The notes beneath the pieces were generated by a model. That model had not been told where the DNA came from and ran no database searches. It was given only the letters and a program-made list of their open reading frames with translations. A program made the position numbers and the translations under genes. 64,000 nucleotides of DNA from Trifolium pratense (taxonomy: Eukaryota > Streptophyta > Magnoliopsida > Fabales > Fabaceae). Where the stretch lies: the NCBI RefSeq assembly GCF_020283565.1, contig NC_060060.1, positions 12,958,001-13,022,000 of the forward strand, written 5' to 3'. Shown one piece after another: positions 36,026-46,683 of the stretch (position 1 is the first letter of the stretch; each line of letters starts with the position of its first letter).

Positions 36026-36488
36026 AATGACAACCAAAACAAATAAGATAACAATAATAATCACAAACAAAATAAACAAACAACGCGATGAAGGCGAAGA
36101 AGTACACAAGTTTCGTTACAAGAAAATTCTAAAAGCTATTACAAAAATTAGTCTTCAATCCTAATTATACTTTTTTTTTCCGAATCTCAACTCGTGGTTA
36201 AGAGACTCAATGATTTAAACTACTCAACGTGAATACAATAATCCTATGCCCAACCTTAAACTTATACTAAGAGAAAACTCATTTGTTCTCCCTCTATTTA
36301 TATATAAATAAAAACCTTAAATGTAGGAACTAATTTACCTTTAAAAGAAACATGACCACAACAGATTTTTTGCAAATCTGTGCGCATAGATAGACCGTGC
36401 ATCTATTTATATATTGGTTCAAGTTTCTCTTTGGTTGTAGCTTTCATCATCCTGCAAAGGTTCAAGAATTGATGAACCGGTACATCTT
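36026..36488. repeat. decayed Copia LTR
   Basis: 36035-36290 is a diverged match to the gag-only Copia LTR (AACAATAATAATCACAAACA; TAGTCTTCAATCCTAATTAT; AAGAGACTCAATGATTTAAA). No second LTR or internal region is seen, so a solo-LTR relic is likely. Confidence 0.55.
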
Positions 36489-38097
36489 CCCTGTTTAATC
36501 TAAGAGCCTTTAATGAAGCTCTTCTGGCCAAACAAGGGTGGAGGCTTATCACTAATCCTAACTCTCTCGTTGCCCAACTTCTAAAAGCTAAATACCACCC
36601 CCAGGAGGTCTTTCTGAAAGCTAAACATAAACAACAAATGAGCTACACTTGGAAGAGTATTTTACAATCTAGCTGGGTGATCAAGAGAGGCAGCTATTGG
36701 ACCATTGGGTCTGGTCAAGAGACTAATATTTGGGAGGATAATTGGATCCAGCAAAAAGGAAATTCCACTAGAAGCAGCCCTAAGCCAGACAACTGTAATC
36801 TCTTAATGGTTAAGGAGCTTATGGAAAACAACTACAATGAATGGAATGAAACCATCATAAATCAGGTGTTCACTCCCTATGATGCCCAGATGATCCTCCA
36901 AATTCCTATTATTGATAAAACCCAACCTGATACCCTAACATGGGATGGCACTAAAGATGGAATTTACTCAGTTAAATCTGGTTATCATGCAATAATAGAT
37001 TGGAATAGTAACTCCAACACTAACAATGCTGCTTCATCAAATAGCTCTATGGAGATTTGGAAAACACTTTGGAAGCTCAAGGTACCACCTAAACATAGTC
37101 ACCTACTATGGAGAATCCTCAATAATGCTATTCCTGTTAAGGGCAATTTATTCAAAAAAGGTGTCAAATGTGACCCTTTATGCCCCCGGTGCTTAAACCA
37201 TATGGAATCTATCCAACACGTGTTTCTGGAGTGTGAGTGGGCGAAAAAAGTCTGGTTCGCCTCTCCCCTAACCCTTAATCTAAACCTCAATCAGCTAACT
37301 GAATTCTATGATTGGTTCACATTCATGATAAACAACACTGACAAGGACTGCATGGAAAAAATTCTTGCCATAATTTACGAAATATGGAATGCGAGAAATT
37401 TGCTGGTTTTTCAGGAAAAGAACTTACCTCCCCAAGAGATTAGCTTCAACGCATTCAAAAAGCTTCATGAATATCAATCCCATGGTGAAGTAAAGACGCA
37501 GAACTCCCAAACCTCTCCTCCTTTGAACAATAGCTACAGTTACAACATCAGCTGGAGTCCACCGCTTAGGGACACCCTGAAAATCAATGTGGATGCTCAC
37601 CTAAGCAGTGATGGCCATTGGTTTGCAGGGATGGTCTTGAGACGGTCGGATGGGAGCGCCGTTGGAGCTGCAACTAGAGTTCACAAGGGGTCGACTGACA
37701 CTGTTATGGGTGAAGCCATGGGCTTGAACGACGCCATTGATTGGATTGAAAGGATGGAGGAGCATCAAGTAGTTTTTGAGATGGATTCGCAGATCATCGT
37801 GAACGCAGTTAGGGACAAGAAAGAAATTAGGAAGAACTGGGGTAGCATAGTGCTGCGGTGCATTAAGTTCCTAAAGGACAACCCAAATTCTGATTTGGTT
37901 TGGGTGAACCGCAAAGCCAACCGGGTCGCCCATGAAATAGCTAAGTGGGCTGAACATGAGCCCAATAGTGAATGGAATAATTGTGTTCCTATGTGTATTT
38001 GGCCTTTAATCCAAAAAGATAAAGGCTTTGTATCTCTTGCTTAGTTTCTTCAATAATAGTTTCTTTCCTTCAAAAAAAAAAAAAAAAAAAAAAAAAA
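36489..38097 (+). mobile_element. 5'-truncated LINE with poly(A) tail
   Basis: Homology starts near 36495 (RAFNEALLAKQGWRL, normal for plant LINE ORF2 after the RT) and ends in A26 (38072-38097) preceded by TTTCCTTC. The endonuclease and RT are missing, as usual for 5'-truncated retroposition. I did not find a convincing target duplication. Confidence 0.85.
36638..38044 (+). CDS. LINE ORF2 C-terminal part: zinc-binding and RNase H domains
   Basis: 468 codons from the first in-frame ATG, though the open frame starts upstream (about 36495), so this ATG is internal to the parent ORF2. The zf-RVT domain is at about 140-215 (C-x3-C-x2-C then H-x4-C in CDPLCPRC...HVFLEC). A plant LINE-type RNase H (RVT_3) covers about 310-445, with catalytic acids in KINVDAHLS, GEAMGLNDA and FEMDSQIIV. 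The frame is fully open, which suggests a young insertion, but without RT it cannot move itself. Confidence 0.88.
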   Translation: MSYTWKSILQSSWVIKRGSYWTIGSGQETNIWEDNWIQQKGNSTRSSPKPDNCNLLMVKELMENNYNEWNETIINQVFTPYDAQMILQIPIIDKTQPDTLTWDGTKDGIYSVKSGYHAIIDWNSNSNTNNAASSNSSMEIWKTLWKLKVPPKHSHLLWRILNNAIPVKGNLFKKGVKCDPLCPRCLNHMESIQHVFLECEWAKKVWFASPLTLNLNLNQLTEFYDWFTFMINNTDKDCMEKILAIIYEIWNARNLLVFQEKNLPPQEISFNAFKKLHEYQSHGEVKTQNSQTSPPLNNSYSYNISWSPPLRDTLKINVDAHLSSDGHWFAGMVLRRSDGSAVGAATRVHKGSTDTVMGEAMGLNDAIDWIERMEEHQVVFEMDSQIIVNAVRDKKEIRKNWGSIVLRCIKFLKDNPNSDLVWVNRKANRVAHEIAKWAEHEPNSEWNNCVPMCIWPLIQKDKGFVSLA

Positions 38098-38972
38098 CTT
38101 AATCTTGTGCTTGTGCATCCTGGAACTAGCAGAGACTCAAATTCTTTTTTCTCTTTAGGCTTTACGGCTTTTCCAATTATTTGAAAAAATTTGAAAAAGC
38201 AAAGTTGGTTTTGTGAATTGTGATCAAACTTTAACTATGCAAAAGTAATTCTGGTCCATAAGTGAAATCAAAACAAATAAGCAATTCAATAGATCCCCAC
38301 AAAAAAAAAAAAAAAAAAAACCTCTCAACTTAATTTTACTAATACGTATGCATGTTTATTAGTCCAAGCAAGAGTAGTTGATGTCAATGATAGTCGTATA
38401 GAGAGAGAACAATTCAATCACCCAAGACTAAAGAGGATAGAACTCACGTCCTCTATATAAAAGACAAACTTATCTAATATCCCCTGCTAGAGTGTATCAC
38501 TAAATTAATCTAAAATTCAACGCGTAATATATATAATATATGGTCGAACTAAAAATATGTATATGTACCTATAAAAAATGAAATTTTTAAAATTTGGGGC
38601 GGGCTATGGCCCTACCCGGCCCATGAGAAGCTCACCGCCTTTTCCATCCAATCAAAATAGACAACCAGTATACTGCTAAGAAGGTGAGCTTTTAATAATT
38701 TAAAAATACTAATTTTGTAAATGTAAAATTACAGAGTAATAACATCTTTTAAAATACATAAAGTTAACCAATTATTTTGTCAAACACTCAAATAATCTCA
38801 TAACTAAAAAGTAAAAACCATTTGGAAACATAATTGAATGTTCCCAAAGTATGATTTATGATCTCATAAATATCTATCATAAAATTCACTTTTTTTTTGA
38901 CAACTATCATAAAATTCACTTTAGACATCAAAAAAATGATATTCAATCATATTAAAGCTTCATGTATATATA
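38098..38972. other. intergenic, nothing coding
   Basis: Contains an A20 run near 38301-38320 and an 11-bp retroposon scar (38893-38903). Confidence 0.5.
38893..38903 (-). mobile_element. 11-bp poly(A) retroposon scar
   Basis: TTTTTTGACAA between exact 19-bp repeats (38874-38892, 38904-38922). Minus strand reads TTGTC-A6, the same tail as at 1239-1303 and 4691-4702. Confidence 0.55.
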
Positions 38973-39269
38973 CTCCATCCGCCCCTTTTTATAAAATCTA
39001 GTTTGACAAAAAATTTGTTCCTTTTTATAAAACCATTTTGCAATTGTCAATGACAATAATTATTATTTTTTTCAAAATTATCCTTATTTACTTTACATAT
39101 TTTTTTTAATAGAATTAAATTCTTTTTTGTTTGATACATAGCACTGCAACTAATTATAAGAGTAAACATGAAAATTCAATATAATTTGTGAATCAATTTA
39201 ATACTAAAACCAACTTTCTTAATATCTGTGTTTTGTCAAACTAACTCTTATAAAAAGAAACGGATGGAG
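38973..39269. mobile_element. Stowaway-type MITE, copy 3
   Basis: Ends CTCCATCCGCCCCTTTTTAT and the inverse ATAAAAAGAAACGGATGGAG, with TA on both sides. Interior differs from copies 1 and 2, so another subfamily. Confidence 0.85.
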
Positions 39270-39468
39270 TATATCAAGTCATCAACTGAAATAATAATTA
39301 TCAAACTCCATATTAAAAGAAGAAGAAAAAAAAAACTAAGAAATGTGTTATAATAGTATCTTAAAATAGTGAAAAACAAAAGAAATAGAGTAATTTTCAC
39401 TTAGAAGTTATAACTGAAAGAACTCACTTATAAATTATCATGAAGTCAAAATAATGATAATAATAACT

Positions 39469-40223
39469 ATACGCCAGATTTATAAAAAAATTACTCCTGT
39501 GCAATATAGCTCCATATATAAAGCATTGTCAGCCAATTGGTCTCTTGTTAAAATATGTCACTAACCATATGATCTCAATTTTTATTTAGCACCTGTCCTA
39601 ATAATTTTTAGATCCATTGAATTGAAAAAGTGAAGAAAATACTTGCATGACCATCAATATTATTTGGTCATAATTTCTTTAGTTAGATGTCGCCTGTCTG
39701 TACATGTTTGACTCTGTTACTAGGGGATGACGCAATTTCATGGATTTATTTGGTCCTTTTACTTTTATGATTCCCTTTTGTGAAAGTTAAAGTTTGATTA
39801 TTGTTTTTTTTTTATAAGTTTAAAGTTTGGTTATTGTTAAGACAAAAAAAAAAAAAAGACTTTTGTTGTGCTTATTGAATAATCATGTTTTGCTAAAATC
39901 AAATCTTTCTTAGTTTGGTCAATATTCACTGTATGTATCAAGTTAATTCGTTGTTGAACAATTGTAAGTTAATCAACTTGTTCACCCATTATGTATATGT
40001 CATCATGATTAATAAGATAATTATGTGAGTCAAGTTTAATCTTTTTTTTTTTTGAAGGAGTGTGAGTCAAGTTTAATCTGATGACTTCTTTTGAATATTT
40101 ATCATTATTTGGATTGGATGTGCAATTTTTCCTTTTCATACCATGAATCAGTTCGGATAGAGTTTAGAATTTTTTTTGTACGAAGATATTCTATACTGTT
40201 GTTTGAAAATAAATTGTATTTTT
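39469..40223. repeat. duplicated block, copy A
   Basis: About 0.75 kb that recurs at 45608-46323 in the same orientation with few substitutions. Copy A carries an extra 18-bp insert with target duplication at 40043-40060, which copy B lacks. An older scar near 39806-39816 is present in both. Confidence 0.85.
40043..40060 (-). mobile_element. 18-bp LINE-tail scar with empty-site control
   Basis: T11 plus GAAGGAG between exact 19-bp repeats (40024-40042 and 40061-40079). Minus strand reads CTCCTTC-A11. Copy B of the block has a single uninterrupted target, proving insertion. TCCTTC-An equals the 3' end of the LINE at 36489-38097 (TTTCCTTC-A26), so a nearly fully truncated copy of that family is likely. 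Confidence 0.65.
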
Positions 40224-40631
40224 CAAATTCATATTCTAAAAATTCATGATTTAATTTAATTTTATAAAATCTAAAATTTTTATATTGATCAATCGATCCT
40301 ATTGCATGTATTGATTCTTGTATCACCGACTAGTATGAAATTATGTGCATCAGACTCCTATTTCATGATATATTCTTATATGGTCACATGACCAAACACT
40401 CACAAAAACTATTATATCATTTGATAATAAAATAACATTGACTTTTCAAATTATTAAATGATATAATAGTTTTTATTTGACTAAATATAATTTATTTGAT
40501 CACGTGACTAAATATATCAAAATTATGTAGGAACTAATATGTAATTTATAGTTGATTAAAAAATGAAACCTCATCTCCAAAGATTAAACATGAAACCCTA
40601 TAACAGAGTTTGAATGAAAGATGATAATATG

Positions 40632-40809
40632 TGTTGGGTTACGAGGGGGTAGCAGGGGGATTATCCACATTGGATTCAAGAACAACTCTATAAGTGTGTT
40701 GGACATCACACTTTAAGGTTTTGAGTAAAGTGTGGTGTCCAACTCACTTGTAGAGTTGTTCTTGAACCAAATGTAGGTGATCCCCCGGCTACACCCTTGT
40801 GACCCAACA
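40632..40809. mobile_element. large fold-back element
   Basis: 178 bp; arms of about 80 bp are nearly perfect inverted repeats (left GGATTCAAGAACAACTCTA, right TAGAGTTGTTCTTGAACC). Ends TGTTGGGT/ACCCAACA, flanked by ATATG on both sides (40627-40631, 40810-40814). If transcribed it would form a long hairpin. Confidence 0.8.
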
Positions 40810-40847
40810 ATATGGACTAATATATTCATAGTTGATAAAAAAAAAAA

Positions 40848-40930
40848 TTCAAATCATTAGGTTTGATCTAGTGATGAAGGATTTAAGTAGTATGCATGAA
40901 GTCCTATGTTCGATAAAAAATGGAATATTA
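40848..40930 (+). repeat. tRNA-like SINE relic, weak
   Basis: GATCTAGTGATGAAGG (box A-like) and TATGTTCGATAAAA (box B-like) about 40 bp apart, after an A-run. Degenerate. Confidence 0.3.
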
Positions 40931-41550
40931 GCGTGTAATGGTATATTCAATTCATTACGAATCGGTTTCATGAAATAAGAATTTAATCAAATAAAAATTA
41001 GTATTCTAAATTATATAATAGTCACATATAATATTAATTAGGATTTTCCTAACCTGCCTATTATATAAAACTAATAGATAAAAATAAGAAAAAATATATA
41101 TATATATATAAGATTGTCCAATCTAAGATTGAATTTTCCATAGTATTTTCTTTTCATAGATTGTATACATGGATTTGGTGACGATTACTTAATCAAGGCA
41201 TCTATGGAATGCTTGCTGCTACCTTTAGAATTTCGCGGTCAATTGACAAAGCAAGCAGTTCAACAAGTAGGGTCACACACTAATCACAATGTAACCCCAT
41301 GTTTTCAACAAGTAGGGTCATACACTAATCACAAATCTAACCCCATGCATGTTAAACAAAAAAAAAAGTCCCTACGGTCCTCATAGCTAGGCATGTACGA
41401 TGCTACCACTTCTAAGAGTTAAGAGTCAAGTCATATCCCCGTTTCACACACTATACAAATTCATTTTCTCTTCTCCTCTATTTATTATGTCTGCTTTTTT
41501 GCTTCAGACCTAAACCTTCCATCTTTCTCTTTTTTTTGCTTCACCCTTAG

Positions 41551-41589
<39 letters not shown>

Positions 41590-41595
41590 CCAATT
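40931..41595. other. intergenic / upstream region of TLP gene 2
   Basis: Holds a 45-bp direct repeat (41261-41301, 41306-41346; CAACAAGTAGGGTCA and ACCCCATG conserved) and a CT-repeat at 41551-41586 that is probably in the 5' leader. Confidence 0.55.
41551..41586. repeat. (CT)n in the TLP gene 2 leader
   Basis: About 18 CT units ending 10 bp before the ATG. TLP gene 1 has C30 plus CT at the matching place. Confidence 0.9.
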
Positions 41596-43419
41596 ATGTC
41601 TTCTTCGACAAAATTTTCTATGATCAATATCCTATTTCTCTTCCATGTCGTAGCAGCAGGTTTGCTGTGATCATCCTGTCTTAACTTGCTCTTATATATT
41701 GATCTTCTTAATTAATTATTACAATTTAATAAATTGCTATGTATTTTTTAATTTGTAGGTTACCACTCTACAACATTCACTATTGTCAACAGTTGCAACC
41801 TCACAGTTTTTCCCGGTATTTTCCACGGCGGCAGCTCATCACTGCCCTCTACTGCTGGCTTTTCCCTTCACCCTGGCGAGTCCAATGTCCTCACCATGCC
41901 TCATTCCTGGTCAGGACGTTTATGGGGGAGAACTCATTGCTCCCACTACTCCAATGGAAACTTCTCCTGCCTCACCGGCGGCGGCGGTGACTGTGCTTCC
42001 TCAACCATGGAATGTAACTCTTCCTCACCAGTTACACTTGCAGAGTTCAATCTAAATGCCAAATCCAGTGGATTTGATTTCTTCCGCATCAGCTTGGTTA
42101 ATGGTTACAATCTCCCAATGATGGTTGAGCCTCAAGTCGGAAACGGCTCTGGCAATTGCACGACGACGGGCTGTATGGTACCATTGGGCACAGTGTGTCC
42201 ATCGCAGCTTAAAGTGATGAGTGGAGGAGATTGCATAGGGTGTAGAAGTGCGTGCAAACCATTTTCTAAGCACTGCTCCTCGGAGTTCTTCGCAAAGGCA
42301 TGTCCTCACGCCAAAGTCGATGCCACCACTAAAACCTTTCAGAGTGTTTGTGCAACTACTGATTACTTCATCACTTTTTGCCCTACCTCCACAAGGTAGG
42401 TCTCAGTCTCCTATATATATATATCTCAATATATTTCTATTATAAGTAAACTTTTATTGAAAGAAATTATATATAACCATCTCAACAGTTAATATTTGTA
42501 AAAAAATATTGATTTATGATCCCAAAATAGATAGACTTTCAAATGGAATGTTTAGAGTAAAAGATGTGATTTGGTGATTCTATAATTGTTTGGTTGCATA
42601 AAGTCAAAGCAATTTTTCTATTTAAATTGATTCTATTTCCAGCATTAATTTGTAGCTTCCATGCCCATCTGATGTTTTTGGTCTTGCTTTTTGTTTTGTT
42701 TATTCTCTGCTTTTTGTCAAGCATTAACCCTGTTTATATCCTAATATTGTATCTATTTTTAGCCAAATCTTAGTTGATTTTAAAAAGCTAACATGAACCC
42801 ATTAAGATTAATTGAGTGATTAGAGATAATTTGAATAGTAGTATATATGCATAAGAGATTCTACATAATAGGCGAGATTCTATTATAATATGGACCAATA
42901 AAAATATTGGTCAATCTTGGACCACATTTTTCATCAAATTAGGGTTTCTCATTGATTTCACTCTAGAACGGAAAAGGACAAGAGAATAACAAATATTATA
43001 TTATAATGGGGAAGAGAACAAAAGAAAGAGAGAATAACAAATATGAGCTGTGTTATTTTAATTAAATCATCATCTTGAATATGAGTTTATGGGATTGAAA
43101 ATTTGAAATTGTGTGCAATAGGATCAAGCCGAGCAAAGAGGACAACTCAGAGGATCAAAAGAAAGGGTCAACCATAGACAAAATTGTCAACTTTTGTAAA
43201 CAAAATATAAAACTACTGGGCATTGTTGGTGGTAGTGTTGGTGTGGTTGCCATTGTGATAACCATCACAATTTCCTGTGCCTGTACCAAACATGGTTGCA
43301 ATTGCATCTTCGGCTTGAGCGCAGAAATCAAATCCAAATTTCCTAGTCATCTATTCACAAAGATTAAAGGATTATTCTCCGCAGCTGGGTGCAGTGGAAA
43401 TCCGAACATTATTAGTTAA
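41596..43419 (+). CDS. membrane-anchored thaumatin-like protein, gene 2
   Basis: Three exons, 41596-41659, 41759-42395 and 43122-43419, give a continuous 332-residue protein, a paralogue of 15023-18499 with the same intron positions and phases. Signal peptide about 1-21; thaumatin domain to about 229 (WSGRLWGRTHC, SLVNGYNLP, ITFCP); linker; transmembrane helix at about 266-286; Cys-rich tail (CACTKHGCNC). Exon 3 has ATC where gene 1 has ATG, so it cannot be a separate gene starting there; conserved frame and sequence show it is a spliced exon. The intron-2 donor again contains an in-frame TAG, giving a secreted form if unspliced. Intron 2 is only 726 bp and lacks the transposons seen in gene 1. 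The second half of exon 2 is nearly identical to gene 1, the first half much less. Confidence 0.86.
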
Positions 43420-45024
43420 TATTGTGGCTTCTGTTAGTGAAGTTAGTAAATTTTATGGTTTTTAGGTGTTTGTTGTTGTTGTTGTATTGCTTTTTGAATT
43501 TTCCACTTTAAGTCATGGGTACTTTTGATATCCATATTTGAATATTTCTATTATTGTAATTTATTCTCTCTTATGAAGGGAATATAATAAACTTAAATAT
43601 GTTTTTGGTCACTACAGATATCTCAAATTTCATTTTTAATTTGTCTAAAAAATTTCATCAAATTTTGATCTGTTCAAATACTCCGGTCACTAATTTTAGT
43701 CCTCGTCGCTAAATCGAGTTAACAAAATCTGACGTGGCACCAGGGACGAATCCAGAAGTTTATCACACCGGGGGCCGAAAAATTGTAAAATAATAATAAA
43801 AATGAATGTAGATTTTATATTACACCTGTCCATGTAATTTTTTTTTAATGTTATCGTGTAAATTTTAGATTTTATAAAATTAAATAAAATCATGAATTTT
43901 TTTAGAATATGAATTTCACAAACACAATTTATTTTCAAACAACCGAGTATAAAATATCTTCGTAGAAAAAAAGCAAAAATTGCTGCACGTACAAAGAAAA
44001 GCAAAGAAGGGTAGGGGACCATTAAAGTAAAAACACGTATATGGCTAATGGCTTAGTAATAAATTATGTGGGATTAATTAGGCTCTGATACTGGCCACGT
44101 ATAAAGAATGTTGGATGTTAAAGCGGCAAATTGTATACCACAACTGGGGTCATCATGTGTTTTTTTATAACATGTTAACTTAACCCCTAAATTAAGTTCA
44201 CATGAAATAGAGACAAGACAAGACCATGCACATGAATAGAAATAATTGATGATGTAATAGACTAATAGAGAGTTATAACTAACATGGTTTAATATATTGT
44301 GAGCAAATACCTACCTAGCTATAGCTAGCCCAAATGATTTTTTTATAGTTGTTTTTGTGAGTTAAAAATAAAAAATAAATAAAAATATGTTGTAGAATTC
44401 TTCCTTTTTGCTTTTTCTTAGTTACTGCTATGCTATGCTATGCTATTGAAAAGATAAGTTATGGTTATGATTGAATGAATATCCTATGATATTTCTATTT
44501 GAGGCAAATTCTTATCTACCAATTTCAAGATAATGGACTACTCAACCCACTGGGCTTGTCATGCATTGAATGACATAAGTTTTAGAATGTCATTAAGTTG
44601 TTCATTTTTTAAATATTTGTATATTAACCCCAAATACATTAATTGTAAGCTATCATTTTCAAGAAAGATCGATCAATATTATGCTTTAAACAGATCATTA
44701 TTCCGATCCACTAGCACACATACATGGGAATCAAAATGCATACATATGCTTCAAAGTTCAATCCATTCATCTTATTATTCACCAAAAAATGATGCTGAGA
44801 AATGAAGTATAAATTGAATTCATTAAGTGAGCTCTTGCCAATTGATAAAATACATATTTTAGATTAAATCCATTAAGTGAGCTCTTGCCAATTGATTTTG
44901 CGTTGCTTTATCAAGATCATAAATGAATTGTGCAAAAGCTTCTATTATATTTATCTATAAAATTTAATTTATATACATCGTCGGTATAAAATTATTTTAC
45001 ACATACATTATATCATATAATATA
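43420..45024. other. intergenic, end of the TLP duplication
   Basis: Homology to gene 1's downstream region ends near 43735. 43742 onward (CAGGGACGAATCCAG) may be a hAT-like end. 44111-44137 matches the start of a Copia LTR at 46322-46348. A 26-bp direct repeat CATTAAGTGAGCTCTTGCCA plus 6 bases occurs at 44821 and 44871. No gene. Confidence 0.5.
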
Positions 45025-45283
45025 CTCCCTCCAGCCTTATTTATAAATAAATTTCTCTCGTTTCACGCATATTAAGAAAGTTGTTGTTTTTACTAAACTA
45101 CCCTTTAATTTACAAATACATTAAATTTGCATTGAAATTATACAAACATGTTAAAAGTAGAATAATTAATTAGGGGTACATTTGAAAGAATAACATTAAA
45201 TATAGTTGTTTTCGGTAACTTTTGCTTATATCTGAGGCCAAACGTTTTTGTTGACTTTTATTTATAAATAAGGCCGAATGAAG
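45025..45283. mobile_element. Stowaway-type MITE, copy 4
   Basis: CTCCCTCCAGCCTTATTTAT and the inverse ATAAATAAGGCCGAATGAAG, flanked by TA on both sides. Confidence 0.85.
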
Positions 45284-45534
45284 TATTTTAAAATACATAA
45301 TATGTCACATTCCTTAAATGACGCGACAACACATTATTGAATGCATGTGTAAACTTACGATGTATAGCATTTAAACTATTATTATTATTATTATCCCATT
45401 ATTATTTTCCACAAGGACAAACTCGCGTACCCTCAAAGGGCTTCTCTTCTCATAAGAAGTTGTTCATCACGCTACAAATCCTTTTTTGACTTCCATCACG
45501 GTACAAATCGATCTTTCGATTATAAATTTATGTA

Positions 45535-45607
45535 CTCCCTCTATCCCAAAATATAAGTAAAAGTTGTTCAACAAAAGTGAATGTATTTGGTCCAAATCTT
45601 TAACCAA
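45535..45607. mobile_element. Stowaway-type MITE, left end only
   Basis: CTCCCTCTATCCCAAAATAT begins a Stowaway end that is cut off where duplicated block B starts at 45608; no right terminus follows. Confidence 0.6.
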
Positions 45608-46323
45608 ATACGCCAGATTTATAAAAAAATTACTCCTGTGCAATATAGCTCCACATATAAAGCATTGTCAGCCAATTGGGGGTCTTATTAAAATATGTCA
45701 CGAACCATATGATCTCAATTTTTATTTAGCACCTGTTCTAATGATTTTTAGATCCATTGAATTGAAAAAGTGAAGAAAATACTTGCATGACCATCAATAT
45801 TATTTGGTCATAATTTCTTTAGTTAGATGTCGCCTGTCTGTACATGTTTGACTCTGTTACTAGGGGATGACGCAATTTCTGGATTTATTTGGTCCTTTTA
45901 CTTTTATGATTCCCTTTTGTGATAGTTAAAGTTTGATTATTGTTTTTTTTTATAAGTTTAAAGTTTGGTTATTGTTAAGACAAAAAAAAAATTTGACTTT
46001 TGTTGTGCTTATTGAATAATCATGTTTTCCTAAAATTAAATCTATCTTAGTTTGGTCAATATTCACTGTATGTATCAAGTTAATTAGTTGTTGAACAATT
46101 GTGAGTTAATCAACTTGTTCACCCATTATGTATATGTCATCATGATTAATAAGATAATTATGTGAGTCAAGTTTAATCTGATGACTTCTTTTGAATATTT
46201 ATCATTATTTGGATTGGATGTGCAATTTTTCCTTTTCATACCATGAATCAGTTCTGATAGAGTTTAGAATTGTTTTTGTACGAAGATATTCTATACTGTT
46301 GTTTGAAAATAAATTGTATTTTT
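45608..46323. repeat. duplicated block, copy B
   Basis: Partner of 39469-40223. It begins inside a broken Stowaway MITE and ends at the edge of a Copia LTR, so both borders are rearrangement junctions. Confidence 0.85.
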
Positions 46324-46326
46324 GGA

Positions 46327-46683
46327 TGTTAAAGCGGCAAATTGTATAGCTATTGGTGGACTAGCTAGGTATAGAGTAACAAAGTATAATGAAATGAATT
46401 ATTACATTTGTAATCAACCTTTCTTATTCTCTTGGTTGACAAAAATCACTTCTAATATAGTTTTTGTTTTTTGCATACACTTTTTTTATATACATTTAAT
46501 TTTTTTGCATATACTTTTATATCATTCACTCTCTAATTATAAGAATAATAGGCCTTGCCTTTCCATTACTTTGTGATCGGTTATATACAAAGAGTTTTCT
46601 ATTACAATTATGACTCATCAAAATACAATCATTGCTAATCAAATATAATTATTGCTAATCAAATACAATAATAGTCTAATACA
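46327..46683 (-). repeat. 3' LTR of a Copia element
   Basis: 357 bp; plus strand starts TGTTAAAGCGGC and ends TCTAATACA, so TG...CA on both strands. It follows the polypurine CGGGGG on the minus strand and contains the pol stop codon just inside it. The first 97 bp (minus-strand sense) recur at 50486-50582. Left border inferred. Confidence 0.65.

Noticed and set aside
43742..44035. hAT-type element starting CAGGGACGAATCCAG
   Set aside because: No matching right terminus or target duplication found.
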